Positions 27,621 through 39,036 of a stretch of DNA of 64,000 nt are shown here, one piece after another. The stretch is from Niallia circulans NBRC 13626 (GTDB lineage Bacteria > Bacillota > Bacilli > Bacillales > Cytobacillaceae): NCBI RefSeq assembly GCF_001591585.1, contig NZ_BCVE01000008.1, positions 62,001 to 126,000 of the forward strand, given 5' to 3'. The notes under the pieces are model-generated. The model was not told the DNA's origin. It made no database searches and saw only the letters and a list, made by a program, of their open reading frames with translations. Made by a program: the position numbers and the translations under genes. Each line of letters starts with the position of its first letter. Within the stretch, counting starts at the first letter, position 1.

Positions 27621-28786
27621 GTACATCATATACATTTGAAACAAAATTACTTCATAATAAACATAAATTCGATCCAGAAACAGGAGCTGTCAGCGTGCCA
27701 ATTCAGCACGCTTCCACCTTTCACCAAAAAGATATTGATGAATTCGGAAAATACGACTATAGCCGAAGCTTAAATCCAACAAGAGAAGCATTAGAAGAAG
27801 TTGTGGCAGAATTAGAAGAAGGAACACACGGCTTTGCCTTCTCTTCAGGAATGGCTGCTATTTCAACAGCATTTCTATTATTATCGCAAGGAGATCATGT
27901 CGTTATTTCGGAAGATGTTTATGGTGGAACATATCGTATGGTGACGACCGTATTAAATCGATTTGGAATCGATCATACCTTTGTAGATATGACCAATCTA
28001 GAAGAAGTTGCAGCAGCTGTATTGCCAAACACAAAAGTCTTTTATGTAGAAACTCCTTCCAATCCTTTATTAAAAGTAACCGATATTGAAGCAATTAGCT
28101 TACTTGCCAAAAAATACAATGCACTTACTTTCGTGGATAATACCTTTTTAACACCAGCCTTACAAAAACCATTAACACTAGGTGCAGATGTTGTGCTTCA
28201 TAGCGCTACTAAGTTCTTATCTGGCCATAGCGATGTAATTGCTGGAGTAGCAGTAGTTAAAGATGCAGAGCTGGCAAAGCAAATTGGTTATTTACAAAAT
28301 TCGTTTGGCGCAGTTCTCGGCGTACAGGATTGCTGGCTGCTCCTTAGAGGAATAAAGACATTACATGTTCGGATGAAGCATTCAAGTGAAGGTGCAAGAA
28401 TGATCGCTGAGCATTTGCAAAACCACCCATTAATAAAAAAAGTGCATTATCCAGGTTTTGAAGATCATCCACAATATGCGATCCAAAGAAAACAAGCGCT
28501 AAATCCAGGAGCAGTTTTCTCCTTTGAGTTATATTCAGAAGAGGCAATGCGTACTTTTGTAGAGAATGTCAAACTTCCTGTATTCGCCGTTAGTCTTGGT
28601 GCGGTTGAATCGATTCTTTCTTATCCAGCAAAAATGTCTCATGCTGCAATGGATCCTTTAGCTAGATCTGAACGTGGAATTACAGATTCCCTTCTACGCT
28701 TATCTGTTGGATTAGAGAATCCATTAGATTTAATCAATGATGTTGATACAGCTCTAAAAAAGACCGCAGAGTTACATTATATTTAA
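27617..28786 (+). CDS. metC: Cystathionine beta-lyase
   Basis: A 389-residue PLP enzyme that cleaves cystathionine to homocysteine, pyruvate and ammonia. Landmarks: YDYSRSLNPTREALE, SSGMAAISTAF, FVDNTFLTPALQKPL and PLP-lysine in HSATKFLSGHSDVIAG. Translationally coupled to metI (GGAGG inside the metI end, 4-base overlap) and followed after 13 bases by yitJ. Same family as MetI and clearly a duplicate. Confidence 0.93.
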   Translation: MSTSYTFETKLLHNKHKFDPETGAVSVPIQHASTFHQKDIDEFGKYDYSRSLNPTREALEEVVAELEEGTHGFAFSSGMAAISTAFLLLSQGDHVVISEDVYGGTYRMVTTVLNRFGIDHTFVDMTNLEEVAAAVLPNTKVFYVETPSNPLLKVTDIEAISLLAKKYNALTFVDNTFLTPALQKPLTLGADVVLHSATKFLSGHSDVIAGVAVVKDAELAKQIGYLQNSFGAVLGVQDCWLLLRGIKTLHVRMKHSSEGARMIAEHLQNHPLIKKVHYPGFEDHPQYAIQRKQALNPGAVFSFELYSEEAMRTFVENVKLPVFAVSLGAVESILSYPAKMSHAAMDPLARSERGITDSLLRLSVGLENPLDLINDVDTALKKTAELHYI

Positions 28787-28799
28787 CTGGAGGATTACA

Positions 28800-30671
28800 A
28801 TGAATTTTCTTGATAGACTAAAAAATGAAATTTTAATTGGTGATGGTGCTATGGGCACCCTCCTCTATTCTTATGGAAAAGATACTTGCTTTGAATCTTT
28901 AAATCTTTCTCACCATGAACAGATTGAACAGGTACATCAAGCATATATCCATGCCGGCGCAGATATAATTCAAACTAATACATATGCTGCCAACTATTTA
29001 AAATTACAAAGATATGGTTTAGAAGATAACGTAAAGGAAATAAATAGCGCAGCCGTGAAAATTGCCAAAAAAGCTGTGGAAAATAAAAATGTAAATATAT
29101 TAGGAACGATTGGTGGAAATAGAGGCGTGAAGCCCCAAGCAATTAGTTTAGAAGAACTGAAGCGTAGTTTTCGTGAACAGCTATACTGTTTGTTATTAGA
29201 AGATGTCGACGGGATTCTTTTAGAAACATTTTATGATTTGGAAGAACTCGAAACAGTACTGCAAATTACTAAAAAAGAAACAGATATTCCAGTCATTGCC
29301 CAGCTTTCCATACACGAAATAGGGATTTTACAAAACCAAATATCCCTTGCTTCTGCTTTCGATAGATTAGAAAATTTAGGTGCTGATGTTATTGGGTTGA
29401 ATTGCAGATTAGGACCACACCATATGATTGCTTCACTTGAACAAATACCATTACCTAAAAATGCCTACTTATCTGCCTATCCCAATGCTAGTTTGCCGAG
29501 TTATATTGACGGAAAATTCGAATATAAAGATAATGCGGAATATTTCCAAAAATCAGCCGAAGAATTTAGAAAGCAAGGCGTTCGTCTTTTAGGCGGCTGC
29601 TGTGGAACAACACCTGAACATATCAGAAATTTCGCAAAGGTGTTAAAGGAAGCCTCCCCTATCACAGAAAAAACAGTTGCAACTAATAAGACTGCTGTGG
29701 ATGCTATATTTCATCATTCCTCTCCCCCTAGGGATTACACCCCTTTGGAGGAGATTGTAAAAACAAGAGCTTCTGTTATTGTAGAATTAGATCCTCCAAG
29801 AAAACTAGATACGACTCGATTCTTTGAAGGTGCTAAAAAACTAAAAGAAGAAGGAATTGATGCTTTAACACTTGCGGATAACAGTTTAGCATCTGCCCGT
29901 ATTTCCAATACAGCAATTGGTACATTAGTAAAGCAAAACATTGGGCTTCGTCCCCTTGTTCATATTGCTTGCCGGGATCGCAATATAATTGGTTTACAGT
30001 CTCATTTAATGGGATTACATACATTAGGAATTCATGATGTCCTAGCCATTACAGGAGATCCAGCTCGTGTTGGGGATTTTCCAGGTGCTTCTTCTGTTTA
30101 TGATATGACTTCCTTTGACTTAATTTCGATGATTAAGCAATTAAATGAAGGTCTCTCCTTCTCTGGCAAAAATCTCGGACAAAAAACGACATTTTCGGTT
30201 TCAGCTGCATTTAATCCAAATGTTCGTCAAGTGGAAAAAGCAGTAAAGCGGTTAGAGAAAAAAGTAGCATGCGGTGCTGATTACATTATAACCCAGCCTA
30301 TTTATTCCGAACAAAAAATAATTGAACTTTATGAAGCAACAAAACACATTGATATTCCTATCTATATCGGTTTAATGCCCTTAACAAGCAGTAACAATGC
30401 GGAGTTTTTACACAACGAGGTTCCTGGCATAAAAATAGATGACTCCATACGGCGCACCATGGCACAATTTAAAGACAATCCAGAACAAGCAGCACAGGAA
30501 GGTCTCAAAATCACCAAATCTTTAATCGACACTGCAGCTAATTATTTTAACGGTATTTACTTAATAACACCCTTTTTACGTTATGAGCTTTCTGTGGAAT
30601 TAGCTCGCTATACGAAATTACGAACTGCGGCACTTAGGAGGACAACTGATGCAACAAACTTCATTAGCTGA
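28800..30671 (+). CDS. yitJ: Homocysteine S-methyltransferase / methylenetetrahydrofolate reductase fusion
   Basis: A 623-residue two-domain protein. Residues about 1-285: homocysteine methyltransferase barrel with zinc cysteines in GLNCRLGP and [10 protein letters not shown]. Residues about 310-610: MTHFR barrel (VELDPPRKLD, LAITGDPARVGDFPGASSVYD in part, ITQPIYS, GLMPLTSSNNAEFL). It would make 5-methyl-THF and help methylate homocysteine, next to MetH. The metH start lies 23 bases inside this gene, so the genes overlap. Confidence 0.95.
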   Translation: MNFLDRLKNEILIGDGAMGTLLYSYGKDTCFESLNLSHHEQIEQVHQAYIHAGADIIQTNTYAANYLKLQRYGLEDNVKEINSAAVKIAKKAVENKNVNILGTIGGNRGVKPQAISLEELKRSFREQLYCLLLEDVDGILLETFYDLEELETVLQITKKETDIPVIAQLSIHEIGILQNQISLASAFDRLENLGADVIGLNCRLGPHHMIASLEQIPLPKNAYLSAYPNASLPSYIDGKFEYKDNAEYFQKSAEEFRKQGVRLLGGCCGTTPEHIRNFAKVLKEASPITEKTVATNKTAVDAIFHHSSPPRDYTPLEEIVKTRASVIVELDPPRKLDTTRFFEGAKKLKEEGIDALTLADNSLASARISNTAIGTLVKQNIGLRPLVHIACRDRNIIGLQSHLMGLHTLGIHDVLAITGDPARVGDFPGASSVYDMTSFDLISMIKQLNEGLSFSGKNLGQKTTFSVSAAFNPNVRQVEKAVKRLEKKVACGADYIITQPIYSEQKIIELYEATKHIDIPIYIGLMPLTSSNNAEFLHNEVPGIKIDDSIRRTMAQFKDNPEQAAQEGLKITKSLIDTAANYFNGIYLITPFLRYELSVELARYTKLRTAALRRTTDATNFIS

Positions 30672-33600
30672 ACAACTTAAACGAAAAATTATCATTATGG
30701 ATGGTGCAATGGGAACAATGCTCCAGCGAGAGAACTTAACGGCAGCCGATTTTGGTGGAGAAGAATTAGAAGGATGCAATGAAAATCTTAATCTAACAAG
30801 ACCAGATATTATTACGAAAATTCATGAATCTTACCTCCATGCCGGAGCAGATATTATTGAAACCAATACATTTGGTGCAACTAAAATTGTCCTGGATGAA
30901 TATCATCTAGGGCATATTGCTTACCAATTAAATGTTAAAGCAGCGAAACTTGCTAGAGAAGCAGCAAACAAATATTCTACAGCTGATTGGCCAAGATTTA
31001 TTGCAGGTGCAATGGGCCCAACAACGAAAACATTAAGTGTTACTGGCGGCACTACATTTGAAGAACTCATTTCTTCATACGAAGAGCAAGCATTAGGATT
31101 AATCGACGGAGGTGTTGATCTCCTCCTTCTGGAAACAAGTCAGGATATGCTGAATGTTAAAGCTGGATTTTTAGGCATTAAACAAGCATTTGCAAAAACA
31201 GGAAAAGAACTACCACTAATGATTTCTGGAACGATTGAACCAATGGGGACTACTCTTGCCGGACAGTCGATCGAAGCATTTTACATTTCTATAGAACATA
31301 TGCGTCCTATTGCCATTGGCCTAAATTGTGCAACAGGTCCTGAGTTTATGCAGGATCATATTCGCTCACTTTCAAGTCTGTCTAAGTTTGCTGTTAGCTG
31401 TTATCCAAATGCTGGCTTGCCTGATGAAGAAGGAAACTACCACGAAACAGCCTCCTCTCTTGCCAATAAACTTGGTGGATTCGCAGAAGAGGGCTGGCTT
31501 AATATTGTTGGGGGCTGCTGTGGTACTACACCTGAGCATATTCGAGCAATCGCCGAAAAAATGAAAGACATCTCCCCGCGAAATGTTGCAGAAACTAATT
31601 TTCACATGGTTTCTGGAATTGAGCCCTTTATTTATGATGATCCTACATTAAGACCAATTATGGTTGGGGAACGAACGAATGTTATTGGTTCAAGGAAATT
31701 TAAAAGGCTGATAAAAGAAGGGAAATATGAAGAAGCAGCAGAAATTGCTAGAGCTCAAGTCAAAGGCGGAGCCCATGTTATCGATATTTGCTTAGCAGAT
31801 CCTGATAGAGATGAATTACAAGACATGGAGCTTTTCATGGAAGAAGTTGTAAAAAAAGTCAAGGTTCCCCTTGTAATTGATTCTACTGATGAACAAGTAA
31901 TTGAAAAGGCACTCTCCTACTCACAAGGAAAAGCAATCATCAATAGTATTAACCTGGAGGATGGCGAAGAAAGATTTCAAGCTATCGCTCCTCTCATCCA
32001 TAAGTATGGAGCAGCTGTTGTTGTCGGAACTATTGATGAAGATGGCATGGGAGTTACTGTAGAGAAAAAACTACAAATAGCCAAGCGATCCTATGATCTG
32101 TTAACAAAAAAATATAACATTAATGGTCAAGATATAATATTTGATCCCCTTGTCTTTCCTGTAGGAACGGGAGATGAACAGTACATCGGCTCAGCATTAG
32201 CGACGGTAGAAGGAATTAAACAAATAAAGCAAGCATGCCCAGACGTCCAAACTATTCTTGGAATAAGCAATGTTTCCTTTGGTCTCCCTCCTGTCGGTCG
32301 AGAAATATTAAATAGTGTCTTTCTTTATCACTGCACACAAGCTGGCCTTGACTACGCAATCGTTAATACAGAAAAATTGGAAAGATTTGCGTCCATAAGT
32401 AAAGAAGAAATTGAATTGGCTGAAAAACTTTTATTTGAAACAACAGATGAAACGCTGGCTATTTTCACAGACTTCTATCGAGATAAGAAAAAAGAAAAGA
32501 TCAATTCACTTGAAAATTTAACGTTAGATGAACGGTTAGCTTACTATGTTGTGGAAGGAACAAAAGAAGGATTAATAGCTGATTTAGCTATTGCACTTAC
32601 TACATATAGTGCCCCACTAGATATTATAAATGGTCCTCTTATGGATGGAATGAAGGAAGTTGGCCGCTTATTTAATGATAATCAGCTAATTGTCGCAGAA
32701 GTGCTGCAAAGTGCAGAAGTGATGAAAACGGCCGTTTCTTTTTTAGAAGGATATATGGACAAAAATGTTTCCGCATCTACTAAAGGCAAAGTTATTTTAG
32801 CAACTGTTAAAGGAGATGTTCATGATATCGGCAAAAATCTCGTTGATATCATTCTCTCTAATAACGGCTATGAAGTCATCGATCTCGGCATCAAAGTTCC
32901 CCCAGCAGATTTAGTTGCTGCTATTAAAAAGGAACAACCAAATATTGTTGGCTTGTCTGGTTTACTTGTAAAATCGGCACAACAGATGGTACTGACAGCT
33001 GCAGATATGAAACAAGCTGGCATAGAAGTTCCTATCTTAGTAGGGGGAGCAGCATTATCAAGAAAATTTACCGACACAAAAATTTCGCGTGAATATGATG
33101 GATTAGTATTATATGCAAAAGATGCAATGAATGGCCTATCTCTTGCAAATCAGCTGACTAATAAAGACGAATTCGATTTGCTTAAACAGGAACACGAAAA
33201 GAAAAAACAATTACTTTCAGCTAGTCCAGTAAAAGAATACACAAAACCTGTTATCACAGGGATTAAAAGAAAAACTGTTAACCTAGATGCTCCCGTCTTT
33301 GTGCCGCAGGATACAAAAAGACATTTATTAACGAATTATACGACCGGTCATATTAAACCATATATTAATAAACAAATGCTCCTAGGTCACCATTTAGGAG
33401 TTAAAGGAAAAATTGATGTTTTACTAGAAAATAAAGATGATAAAGCCGTCCAATTAAATAATATGATTGAACAATTGTTAATAGAAGCTGAACAAAATAA
33501 TTGGATTCTGCCAAAAGCGGTTTATCGCTTTTTCCCTGCTCAATCAGATGGCAACAAGATCTATATCTATGATCCAAAAGACAATACGAAAAAAATCGAA

Positions 33601-34107
33601 ACCTTTGATTTTCCAAGACAAGAAAGAGAACCATTTTTATGCCTAGCGGACTATCTAAAACCAGTCGATAGTGGAGTGATGGACTATGTTGCATTTTTTG
33701 CTGTGACAGCTGGTACTGGTATACGGGAAGCAGCAGAACAGCTTAAACGAAATGGAAGATTTCTTGAATCCCATGCCCTTCAATCCCTTGCGCTAGAAAC
33801 AGCTGAGGGGTTAGCAGAATTAATTCATCGACAGATTAGAGATAGATGGGGATTTCCTGACCCGGCAACTTTTACAATGAAGGATCGCTTTACAGCAAAA
33901 TATCAAGGACAAAGATTTTCATTTGGATATCCAGCTTGCCCGGAATTGGAAGATCAGAAAAAATTGTTCAGCTTATTATCACCAGAAGATATTGGAATTA
34001 CCTTGTCCGAAGAATGTATGATGGAGCCTGAGGCATCTGTTTCAGCAATGGTATTTGCCCATCCGGATGCACGTTACTTTAACGTCTTATCTAGCAATTC
34101 CTTATAA
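30649..34107 (+). CDS. metH: Cobalamin-dependent methionine synthase
   Basis: A 1152-residue modular enzyme that moves the methyl group from 5-methyl-THF through cobalamin to homocysteine. Domains in order: homocysteine-binding (1-315; [18 protein letters not shown]), folate-binding (about 335-620; [18 protein letters not shown]), B12 cap and binding (about 640-880; DVHDIGKNL with the cobalt-ligand His), and SAM-dependent reactivation (about 930-1152; GYPACPE, ending NVLSSNSL). AGGAGG precedes the ATG inside yitJ. All four modules are present, so it should be self-reactivating with a reductase partner encoded elsewhere. Confidence 0.96.
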   Translation: MQQTSLAEQLKRKIIIMDGAMGTMLQRENLTAADFGGEELEGCNENLNLTRPDIITKIHESYLHAGADIIETNTFGATKIVLDEYHLGHIAYQLNVKAAKLAREAANKYSTADWPRFIAGAMGPTTKTLSVTGGTTFEELISSYEEQALGLIDGGVDLLLLETSQDMLNVKAGFLGIKQAFAKTGKELPLMISGTIEPMGTTLAGQSIEAFYISIEHMRPIAIGLNCATGPEFMQDHIRSLSSLSKFAVSCYPNAGLPDEEGNYHETASSLANKLGGFAEEGWLNIVGGCCGTTPEHIRAIAEKMKDISPRNVAETNFHMVSGIEPFIYDDPTLRPIMVGERTNVIGSRKFKRLIKEGKYEEAAEIARAQVKGGAHVIDICLADPDRDELQDMELFMEEVVKKVKVPLVIDSTDEQVIEKALSYSQGKAIINSINLEDGEERFQAIAPLIHKYGAAVVVGTIDEDGMGVTVEKKLQIAKRSYDLLTKKYNINGQDIIFDPLVFPVGTGDEQYIGSALATVEGIKQIKQACPDVQTILGISNVSFGLPPVGREILNSVFLYHCTQAGLDYAIVNTEKLERFASISKEEIELAEKLLFETTDETLAIFTDFYRDKKKEKINSLENLTLDERLAYYVVEGTKEGLIADLAIALTTYSAPLDIINGPLMDGMKEVGRLFNDNQLIVAEVLQSAEVMKTAVSFLEGYMDKNVSASTKGKVILATVKGDVHDIGKNLVDIILSNNGYEVIDLGIKVPPADLVAAIKKEQPNIVGLSGLLVKSAQQMVLTAADMKQAGIEVPILVGGAALSRKFTDTKISREYDGLVLYAKDAMNGLSLANQLTNKDEFDLLKQEHEKKKQLLSASPVKEYTKPVITGIKRKTVNLDAPVFVPQDTKRHLLTNYTTGHIKPYINKQMLLGHHLGVKGKIDVLLENKDDKAVQLNNMIEQLLIEAEQNNWILPKAVYRFFPAQSDGNKIYIYDPKDNTKKIETFDFPRQEREPFLCLADYLKPVDSGVMDYVAFFAVTAGTGIREAAEQLKRNGRFLESHALQSLALETAEGLAELIHRQIRDRWGFPDPATFTMKDRFTAKYQGQRFSFGYPACPELEDQKKLFSLLSPEDIGITLSEECMMEPEASVSAMVFAHPDARYFNVLSSNSL

Positions 34108-34142
34108 TATTATTGTCTAGTGAAGTATTTGCTAGCTACAAA

Positions 34143-34183
34143 AAAATCCAATCCTGCTGTCAGCAAAGCTGGATTGGATTTTT
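34143..34183 (+). terminator. Terminator of the met operon
   Basis: A perfect 12-bp stem AAAATCCAATCC with complement running into TTTT, 36 bases after the metH stop. Confidence 0.9.
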
Positions 34184-34319
34184 ACTTCGTCTATCTCTTT
34201 CACACTGTAAAATACATATAATAATTATCCATTTTTACCCTTTCACATCTATATATATTCTTAATATTATGATAAACTTACAATTAACTATTTTCAGAAA
34301 GCAGAAAGAAGGTCATACA

Positions 34320-35105
34320 ATGATTCGAGAACTTACAGAACAAGATCATGCTGAGGTGATGAAATTTTTACTTCAAGACCCTTCGATGAATCTTTTTATT
34401 ATTGGCGATATTGAAGCGTTTGGGTATCATTCAGAATTTCAAAGACTTTGGGGAGAATTCCAGAGCGGAGAGATAAAAGCAGTGCTTCTCAAATATTATA
34501 AAAGCTATATATTTTACTCTGTCGATAAAGATCATTTTGACGTCCAAGCTTTTGCGGCTCTAATGGAAACCAATTCAAATCCAGTAACACTATCAGGAAG
34601 AGCGGATTTAGTAGAAAAATTTGAAAACCATCCTTCTTTAAAATTAGGAAGGAAAAGAGTAACTTATTTTGCTCAATGCGGCAAAAAACGAAAAATTGAA
34701 AAAACGAAAATGATCAAACAGGCTAGTCTTAATGATATTGATCGCATTGTCGCATTGCGCAATTCTATTGATGAATTTATTACAACAGATGATTCAAGAG
34801 ATATGCTCAAGAAAGCGATCGAGACTAAAACCGGGCGGACATATTTTCTTGAAAACGATAAAGGAGAAATTATATCAACTGTCTCCACTACAGCAGAAAA
34901 TTCCCATTCAGCAATGATTGTCGGCGTCTGTACACATAAAGACTACAGAAATAAAGGATTGGCAAGCAAGCTAATGACGGCCCTAGTTAATGATGTATTA
35001 GATGAAAAACAGTTTGTCTGCTTATTTTACGATAATCCTGATGCTGGTAAAATTTATAAAAAAATTGGCTTTGAAGATATTGGATTATGGACTATGTATC
35101 GCTAA
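34320..35105 (+). CDS. GNAT family N-acetyltransferase
   Basis: A 261-residue protein with a weak N-terminal half (about 1-125) and a clear C-terminal GNAT domain (about 130-261) holding the acetyl-CoA loop VGVCTHKDYRNKGLASKLM and the YKKIGFEDIGLWTMYR ending, which is typical of the family. Substrate unknown. The ATG at 34320 has AAGAAGG before it; the frame is open far upstream through the metH terminator, but that part is not protein-like. Confidence 0.82.
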   Translation: MIRELTEQDHAEVMKFLLQDPSMNLFIIGDIEAFGYHSEFQRLWGEFQSGEIKAVLLKYYKSYIFYSVDKDHFDVQAFAALMETNSNPVTLSGRADLVEKFENHPSLKLGRKRVTYFAQCGKKRKIEKTKMIKQASLNDIDRIVALRNSIDEFITTDDSRDMLKKAIETKTGRTYFLENDKGEIISTVSTTAENSHSAMIVGVCTHKDYRNKGLASKLMTALVNDVLDEKQFVCLFYDNPDAGKIYKKIGFEDIGLWTMYR

Positions 35106-35183
35106 ACACTCCCTATATTTTGCACCTAATGGCTCGTATAAAACAATCTAGAAAACAAACCATTTCTAAATATTAAACAAAAT

Positions 35184-35228
35184 AAAGCCAACAATTATAC
35201 AGAGATGCATATAATTGTTGGCTTTTTT
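35184..35228 (+). terminator. Terminator after the acetyltransferase gene
   Basis: A perfect 16-bp stem AAAGCCAACAATTATA with its complement and a T-run, about 80 bases after the stop codon. Confidence 0.9.
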
Positions 35229-35336
35229 ATTCCTATTATAAATGAATGTTTGCGGCTATCCTCTTTAGATAACCGCATTTTTCAAAGGACAATAAACTGC
35301 GTTTATTTATCAATCATCCTTCCAAATCGATTTAAC

Positions 35337-35900
35337 TTATTTAAGCAATAATTCTAAATCGGTAAAAAGAGAAATCATTTTCTGCAGCTGTCTCCATTCC
35401 TTCGATTGCATATTCACTAAATCAACCGTATAAGTCGTGGTCACAGTAACCAATCGAGCAGTACATTTAACCGTTTCAATTCCTAGCAGCTCTTCTTCCC
35501 AATCCCACATTTTTAAGCGATATAATTCCATCCTTAAAGCATCAAACTCTTCCGGCTCAATTTTATTAAAAACCGGTGGGATCACAATCGGAAACTGACT
35601 CCATTCTTGAATTAAGTAGTTGCGAAGATCGAAATCAATATGAATACTGAAAGAATGTTCTTGATTTACTTTATATTCAACAATTAATTTTGTAATTTCT
35701 TTTGCTGGATGAATCGATACTATATCATCATAAACCTCAAACAAGTCTTTTTTTCGAGAAAGTACAGACTTTATGGAGGACATAGAAATAGGTGTATCTT
35801 CCTCTCCTAAATAACTATTTAATTCATTAAAAATAGCGGAAAGGGTTGTCGGGCCTTTTTGTTGCAAAACTTCAATTATTTTTTCGTACAATGTGCTCAT
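35337..35900 (-). CDS. Hypothetical protein with winged-helix-like N-terminus (187 aa)
   Basis: Residues about 1-70 (MSTLYEKIIEVLQQKGPTTL, then SSIKSVLSRKKDLFEVYDD) look like a HARE-HTH or similar winged-helix DNA-binding fold. The rest (about 75-187) is an unassigned alpha/beta part with VKCTARLVTVTTTYTVDLV. The ATG at 35900 follows GGAGG by 8 bases; an ATG five codons earlier lacks a site. Monocistronic. It could be a regulator; no partner gene suggests a target. Confidence 0.7.
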   Translation of the reverse strand: MSTLYEKIIEVLQQKGPTTLSAIFNELNSYLGEEDTPISMSSIKSVLSRKKDLFEVYDDIVSIHPAKEITKLIVEYKVNQEHSFSIHIDFDLRNYLIQEWSQFPIVIPPVFNKIEPEEFDALRMELYRLKMWDWEEELLGIETVKCTARLVTVTTTYTVDLVNMQSKEWRQLQKMISLFTDLELLLK

Positions 35901-36032
35901 CTGTATTTCCTCCACTATTTAAATCTACCTATTAATGACTGCTTGTCCCATTATCTTATCGCAAATTCCAAAATTTTCCATAGCCAGTGTATATGAAAAC
36001 TAATTCCACTATTTTCTTGCAAAAAAGACAAG

Positions 36033-36740
36033 TTACGATAATTGTTCTTGATGACTGCCGGTTAATCGGTTCATCTCCTCAAAAATAAAATAACTCATTT
36101 TCTTGTAGCCTTCAGCATTTAAATGAATTCCATCATCACTAATGAAATCAGCAATATTCCCAGCCTTTTTAAGAGCTGAGCGAACATCTATACTTGGAAG
36201 ATTTAATTGCTCGATTAATTTGTTTAAATGAAAATTATATAAACCATGCCAATGCTCTATCCCGCCACAGCAGCTAATCCAATGACTAATTGCTGTACCA
36301 TATCTATCTGCAATTGATTTATAATATCTGACTGGATCCAGTGGTGGCAAAGTTAACAATATTGGCGTGATATTAGATTGCTTCATTTTTGTGACCATTT
36401 GAGCAATGTTTTCGATATATTGATTAATCGGAACAATCGGCTCATGATTACTATCAGGATCCTCGGCTACTTCTTGCCATTGAAAATTGCAATCATTCCC
36501 GCCTACGTTTAATAAAACATAATTCGGCTCCTCAGAAAGCACATCCTTTTCCAATCGCTTTAGTAATAAATCAGAATTATCATTAAATACACCCTTATTT
36601 AAGACAATTGTATCTTCTGAATTATTTAAGGCAAATAATTTTCCAAGTAAAGCGGGATAATTGTCTTTAATTATTCTTATCCTACCTTTTACAAATGAGA
36701 CACCTCTTGTTAAGCTATCTCCAAAACAGATAATTTTCAT
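36033..36740 (-). CDS. SGNH/GDSL-family hydrolase
   Basis: A 235-residue esterase-type hydrolase without signal peptide, so probably cytosolic. Block I is FGDSLTRG with Ser9 as nucleophile, block III is LLNVGGNDCNF, and block V is DGIHLNAEGY with the catalytic Asp and His. Substrate unknown (lipid, acyl or acetyl esters are possible). Monocistronic. Confidence 0.85.
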   Translation of the reverse strand: MKIICFGDSLTRGVSFVKGRIRIIKDNYPALLGKLFALNNSEDTIVLNKGVFNDNSDLLLKRLEKDVLSEEPNYVLLNVGGNDCNFQWQEVAEDPDSNHEPIVPINQYIENIAQMVTKMKQSNITPILLTLPPLDPVRYYKSIADRYGTAISHWISCCGGIEHWHGLYNFHLNKLIEQLNLPSIDVRSALKKAGNIADFISDDGIHLNAEGYKKMSYFIFEEMNRLTGSHQEQLS

Positions 36741-36872
36741 TTAACATCCCTACTTTTTTCATTCTAATACTATAACTTATTATAACAGAAAAAAGGTTGT
36801 GCGAGAAAACTTCTGGTTTTTCCAAAAATAGGGTATGAATTGTATTTTTGTCCTAAAATAAGCAAATAAAAA

Positions 36873-36900
36873 GCTGTCTCCAATAATTATTGGAGACAGC
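36873..36900 (-). terminator. Terminator of the marR-exporter operon
   Basis: A perfect 14-bp palindromic stem (GCTGTCTCCAATAA and complement) followed by TTTTTATTTG on the minus strand, 18 bases after the exporter stop. Confidence 0.88.
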
Positions 36901-36917
36901 CTAAAATCACATTTGTA

Positions 36918-38537
36918 TTAAGATTTTTGTCTATTTAAAACGATATCTTCTTCCTTCTTTTCTTCAGGAGCTGCTTGATTAGATGTTCGTAAAGGAATTT
37001 CTTTTAAGAAGAAAACTAATAAAAACGCAACAACTAGGACGATGGTTCCAGTTAAGAATACCGTTGATAATGTATCTCCTAATGCATCTCTGATTCCTTG
37101 AATCATTTGCGCAAATATTGGTTGTACATCTGCAGGTAAATTTGCTTCTGTCTGTTCGAGTAATGGTTTATTCATCAATGCTTGTGGATTGGCGAAACCA
37201 ACCATTTGCTCTGTTACTTTCGGATCTAACGTTGCTAAATCTTTTACTACTGGCGAGTTTTGCATCGTATCTTGCAAGTTTGTCTTAAGATTATTTGCCA
37301 TAACTGTACCCATGACCGCAATACCAATTGTACCACCTAGATTACGGAATAATTGAGTGGAAGCAGTTACTACCCCCAATTCTTTATGGGAAACGGCATT
37401 TTGAGTAGCAATTGAAAATACCGGCATACCAATACCTAGTCCCAAACCAAATACAATCATACTTAAAATCGCCATTGGTACACTATTCATAAAAATCATA
37501 ATGGCCATACCAGCGATCATTGTTGGAACCCCGATTAAGGCAAAACGTTTGTATTTCCCTGTTTTTGAAATTAACTGACCTATAATGGTACTTGAGATAA
37601 CCATAACAATAGACATTGGCATTGTTACATAACCAGCATAAGTAGGAGATATCCCTAATACACCTTGAACGAAGAAAGATAGATAAATCATGGCACCCAT
37701 CATTCCAAAGTTCATAATAAAACCAATTATATTAGAAACAGTAACAATATTATTTTTGAATAGATGTAATGGTAAAATTGGATTTTTTGCTTTCTTTTCC
37801 ACCAATACAAACACAATAGCAAAAACAATACTTGCTGCAATCAATCCGAGAATTTGTACGGATCCCCATGCATACTCTGTTCCTGCCCATGAAAAGGCCA
37901 ATAATAATGGAACAATTGCGACAGTCATAAATAAGGATCCAATGTAATCAATACTTTGTTTTCCGTTTCCTTCTACTTTAGGGAATAGTGCCATAATCAT
38001 ACCAAATGCAATAATTCCAATTGGTAGGAAAATCCAGAATAACCAGTGCCAATCTAAATGATCAACTAAGTATCCTCCTAATAGAGGGCCAAGTACACTG
38101 GAGAAACCAAATACAGCCGTTAATAATCCCATCCATTTTCCACGTTCACGAGGCGGGAATAAGTCACCAACTGCTGTAAAAGCGGAAGATTGAATAATAC
38201 CAGCACCTATCCCTTGGATACCGCGGTATGCAATAAATTGAAATACGTCATTGGAAGTACCTGTTAAGAAAGCACCAACCATAAATAATAATATCCCAAT
38301 TAATAAGAACGGCTTACGTCCATACATATCGGATAGCTTTCCAACAAGCACTGTGGCAATTGTGGATGTGAGCATATAAATATTAATGGTCCATGTATAA
38401 TAGTCCATCCCATCAAGGATCGAAATGATTTTCGGCATTGCAGTACTAACGATTGTTTGGTTAATCGCTGCAAAAAACATCGCTGCCATGATTGCAATCA
38501 TAATCGACAGCTTTTTCTTTTGTGTTAAATGTTCCAT
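36918..38537 (-). CDS. MFS multidrug exporter, DHA2 family (14 spans)
   Basis: A 539-residue proton-driven efflux pump of the EmrB/QacA group. Motif A is GKLSDMYGRKPF (about 63-74), motif C-like GFSSVLGPLLGGYLVD (about 143-158), and 14 hydrophobic spans are seen with a large extracytoplasmic loop before the last span (about 400-475). The MarR-type regulator gene lies 27 bases upstream, which suggests drug- or metabolite-responsive expression. Substrate unknown. Confidence 0.9.
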   Translation of the reverse strand: MEHLTQKKKLSIMIAIMAAMFFAAINQTIVSTAMPKIISILDGMDYYTWTINIYMLTSTIATVLVGKLSDMYGRKPFLLIGILLFMVGAFLTGTSNDVFQFIAYRGIQGIGAGIIQSSAFTAVGDLFPPRERGKWMGLLTAVFGFSSVLGPLLGGYLVDHLDWHWLFWIFLPIGIIAFGMIMALFPKVEGNGKQSIDYIGSLFMTVAIVPLLLAFSWAGTEYAWGSVQILGLIAASIVFAIVFVLVEKKAKNPILPLHLFKNNIVTVSNIIGFIMNFGMMGAMIYLSFFVQGVLGISPTYAGYVTMPMSIVMVISSTIIGQLISKTGKYKRFALIGVPTMIAGMAIMIFMNSVPMAILSMIVFGLGLGIGMPVFSIATQNAVSHKELGVVTASTQLFRNLGGTIGIAVMGTVMANNLKTNLQDTMQNSPVVKDLATLDPKVTEQMVGFANPQALMNKPLLEQTEANLPADVQPIFAQMIQGIRDALGDTLSTVFLTGTIVLVVAFLLVFFLKEIPLRTSNQAAPEEKKEEDIVLNRQKS

Positions 38538-38564
38538 TGCATTCTCTCTTTTCTTTATAAAATA

Positions 38565-38984
38565 TTAGAAATTCTCGTTTAATAATTTAAAGATACGTTT
38601 TAAATGTTGAATATCTTCCTCTGTTAGCTTGTGAAAGTGTTCCTTCATTTTATTCTGCTGCTCTATTTTCATATTATTAACGATAGTTCTTCCTTTATCG
38701 GTAATGGTAATATTGACTACCCTTCGATCTGTCTTTGATCGATCTTTTGTAATATAGTCATCCGCCAATAGCTGATCAGTTATGGTTGTTACAGCAGCGT
38801 TAGTAATGTGTACGCTTTTGGCGAGATCTGAAACATTAAGGGATCCTACCTTATCTAAATGAAAAAGCAATTTATATTGAGTAATATTTAAATCACTGCT
38901 ATTTTTATTAAAGTCACTAGTTATATTTTTAATAAAATTGCCAAACATCGCAGCGACTTCAAAAAGCTCTTCGCCATTATGCAC
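38565..38984 (-). CDS. MarR family transcriptional regulator
   Basis: A 139-residue winged-helix dimer. The DNA-binding part is SLNVSDLAKSVHITNAAVTT (about 52-71) followed by the wing DYITKDRSKTDRRVVNITIT, in which DxRR is the family mark. First gene of an operon with the DHA2 exporter; it probably represses both through the palindrome at 39037-39056. Confidence 0.9.
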   Translation of the reverse strand: MHNGEELFEVAAMFGNFIKNITSDFNKNSSDLNITQYKLLFHLDKVGSLNVSDLAKSVHITNAAVTTITDQLLADDYITKDRSKTDRRVVNITITDKGRTIVNNMKIEQQNKMKEHFHKLTEEDIQHLKRIFKLLNENF

Positions 38985-39036
38985 CTATCCCCCATCCTTT
39001 CTTAAATTACTTTACAAATAAATGTTTAACTTCTTA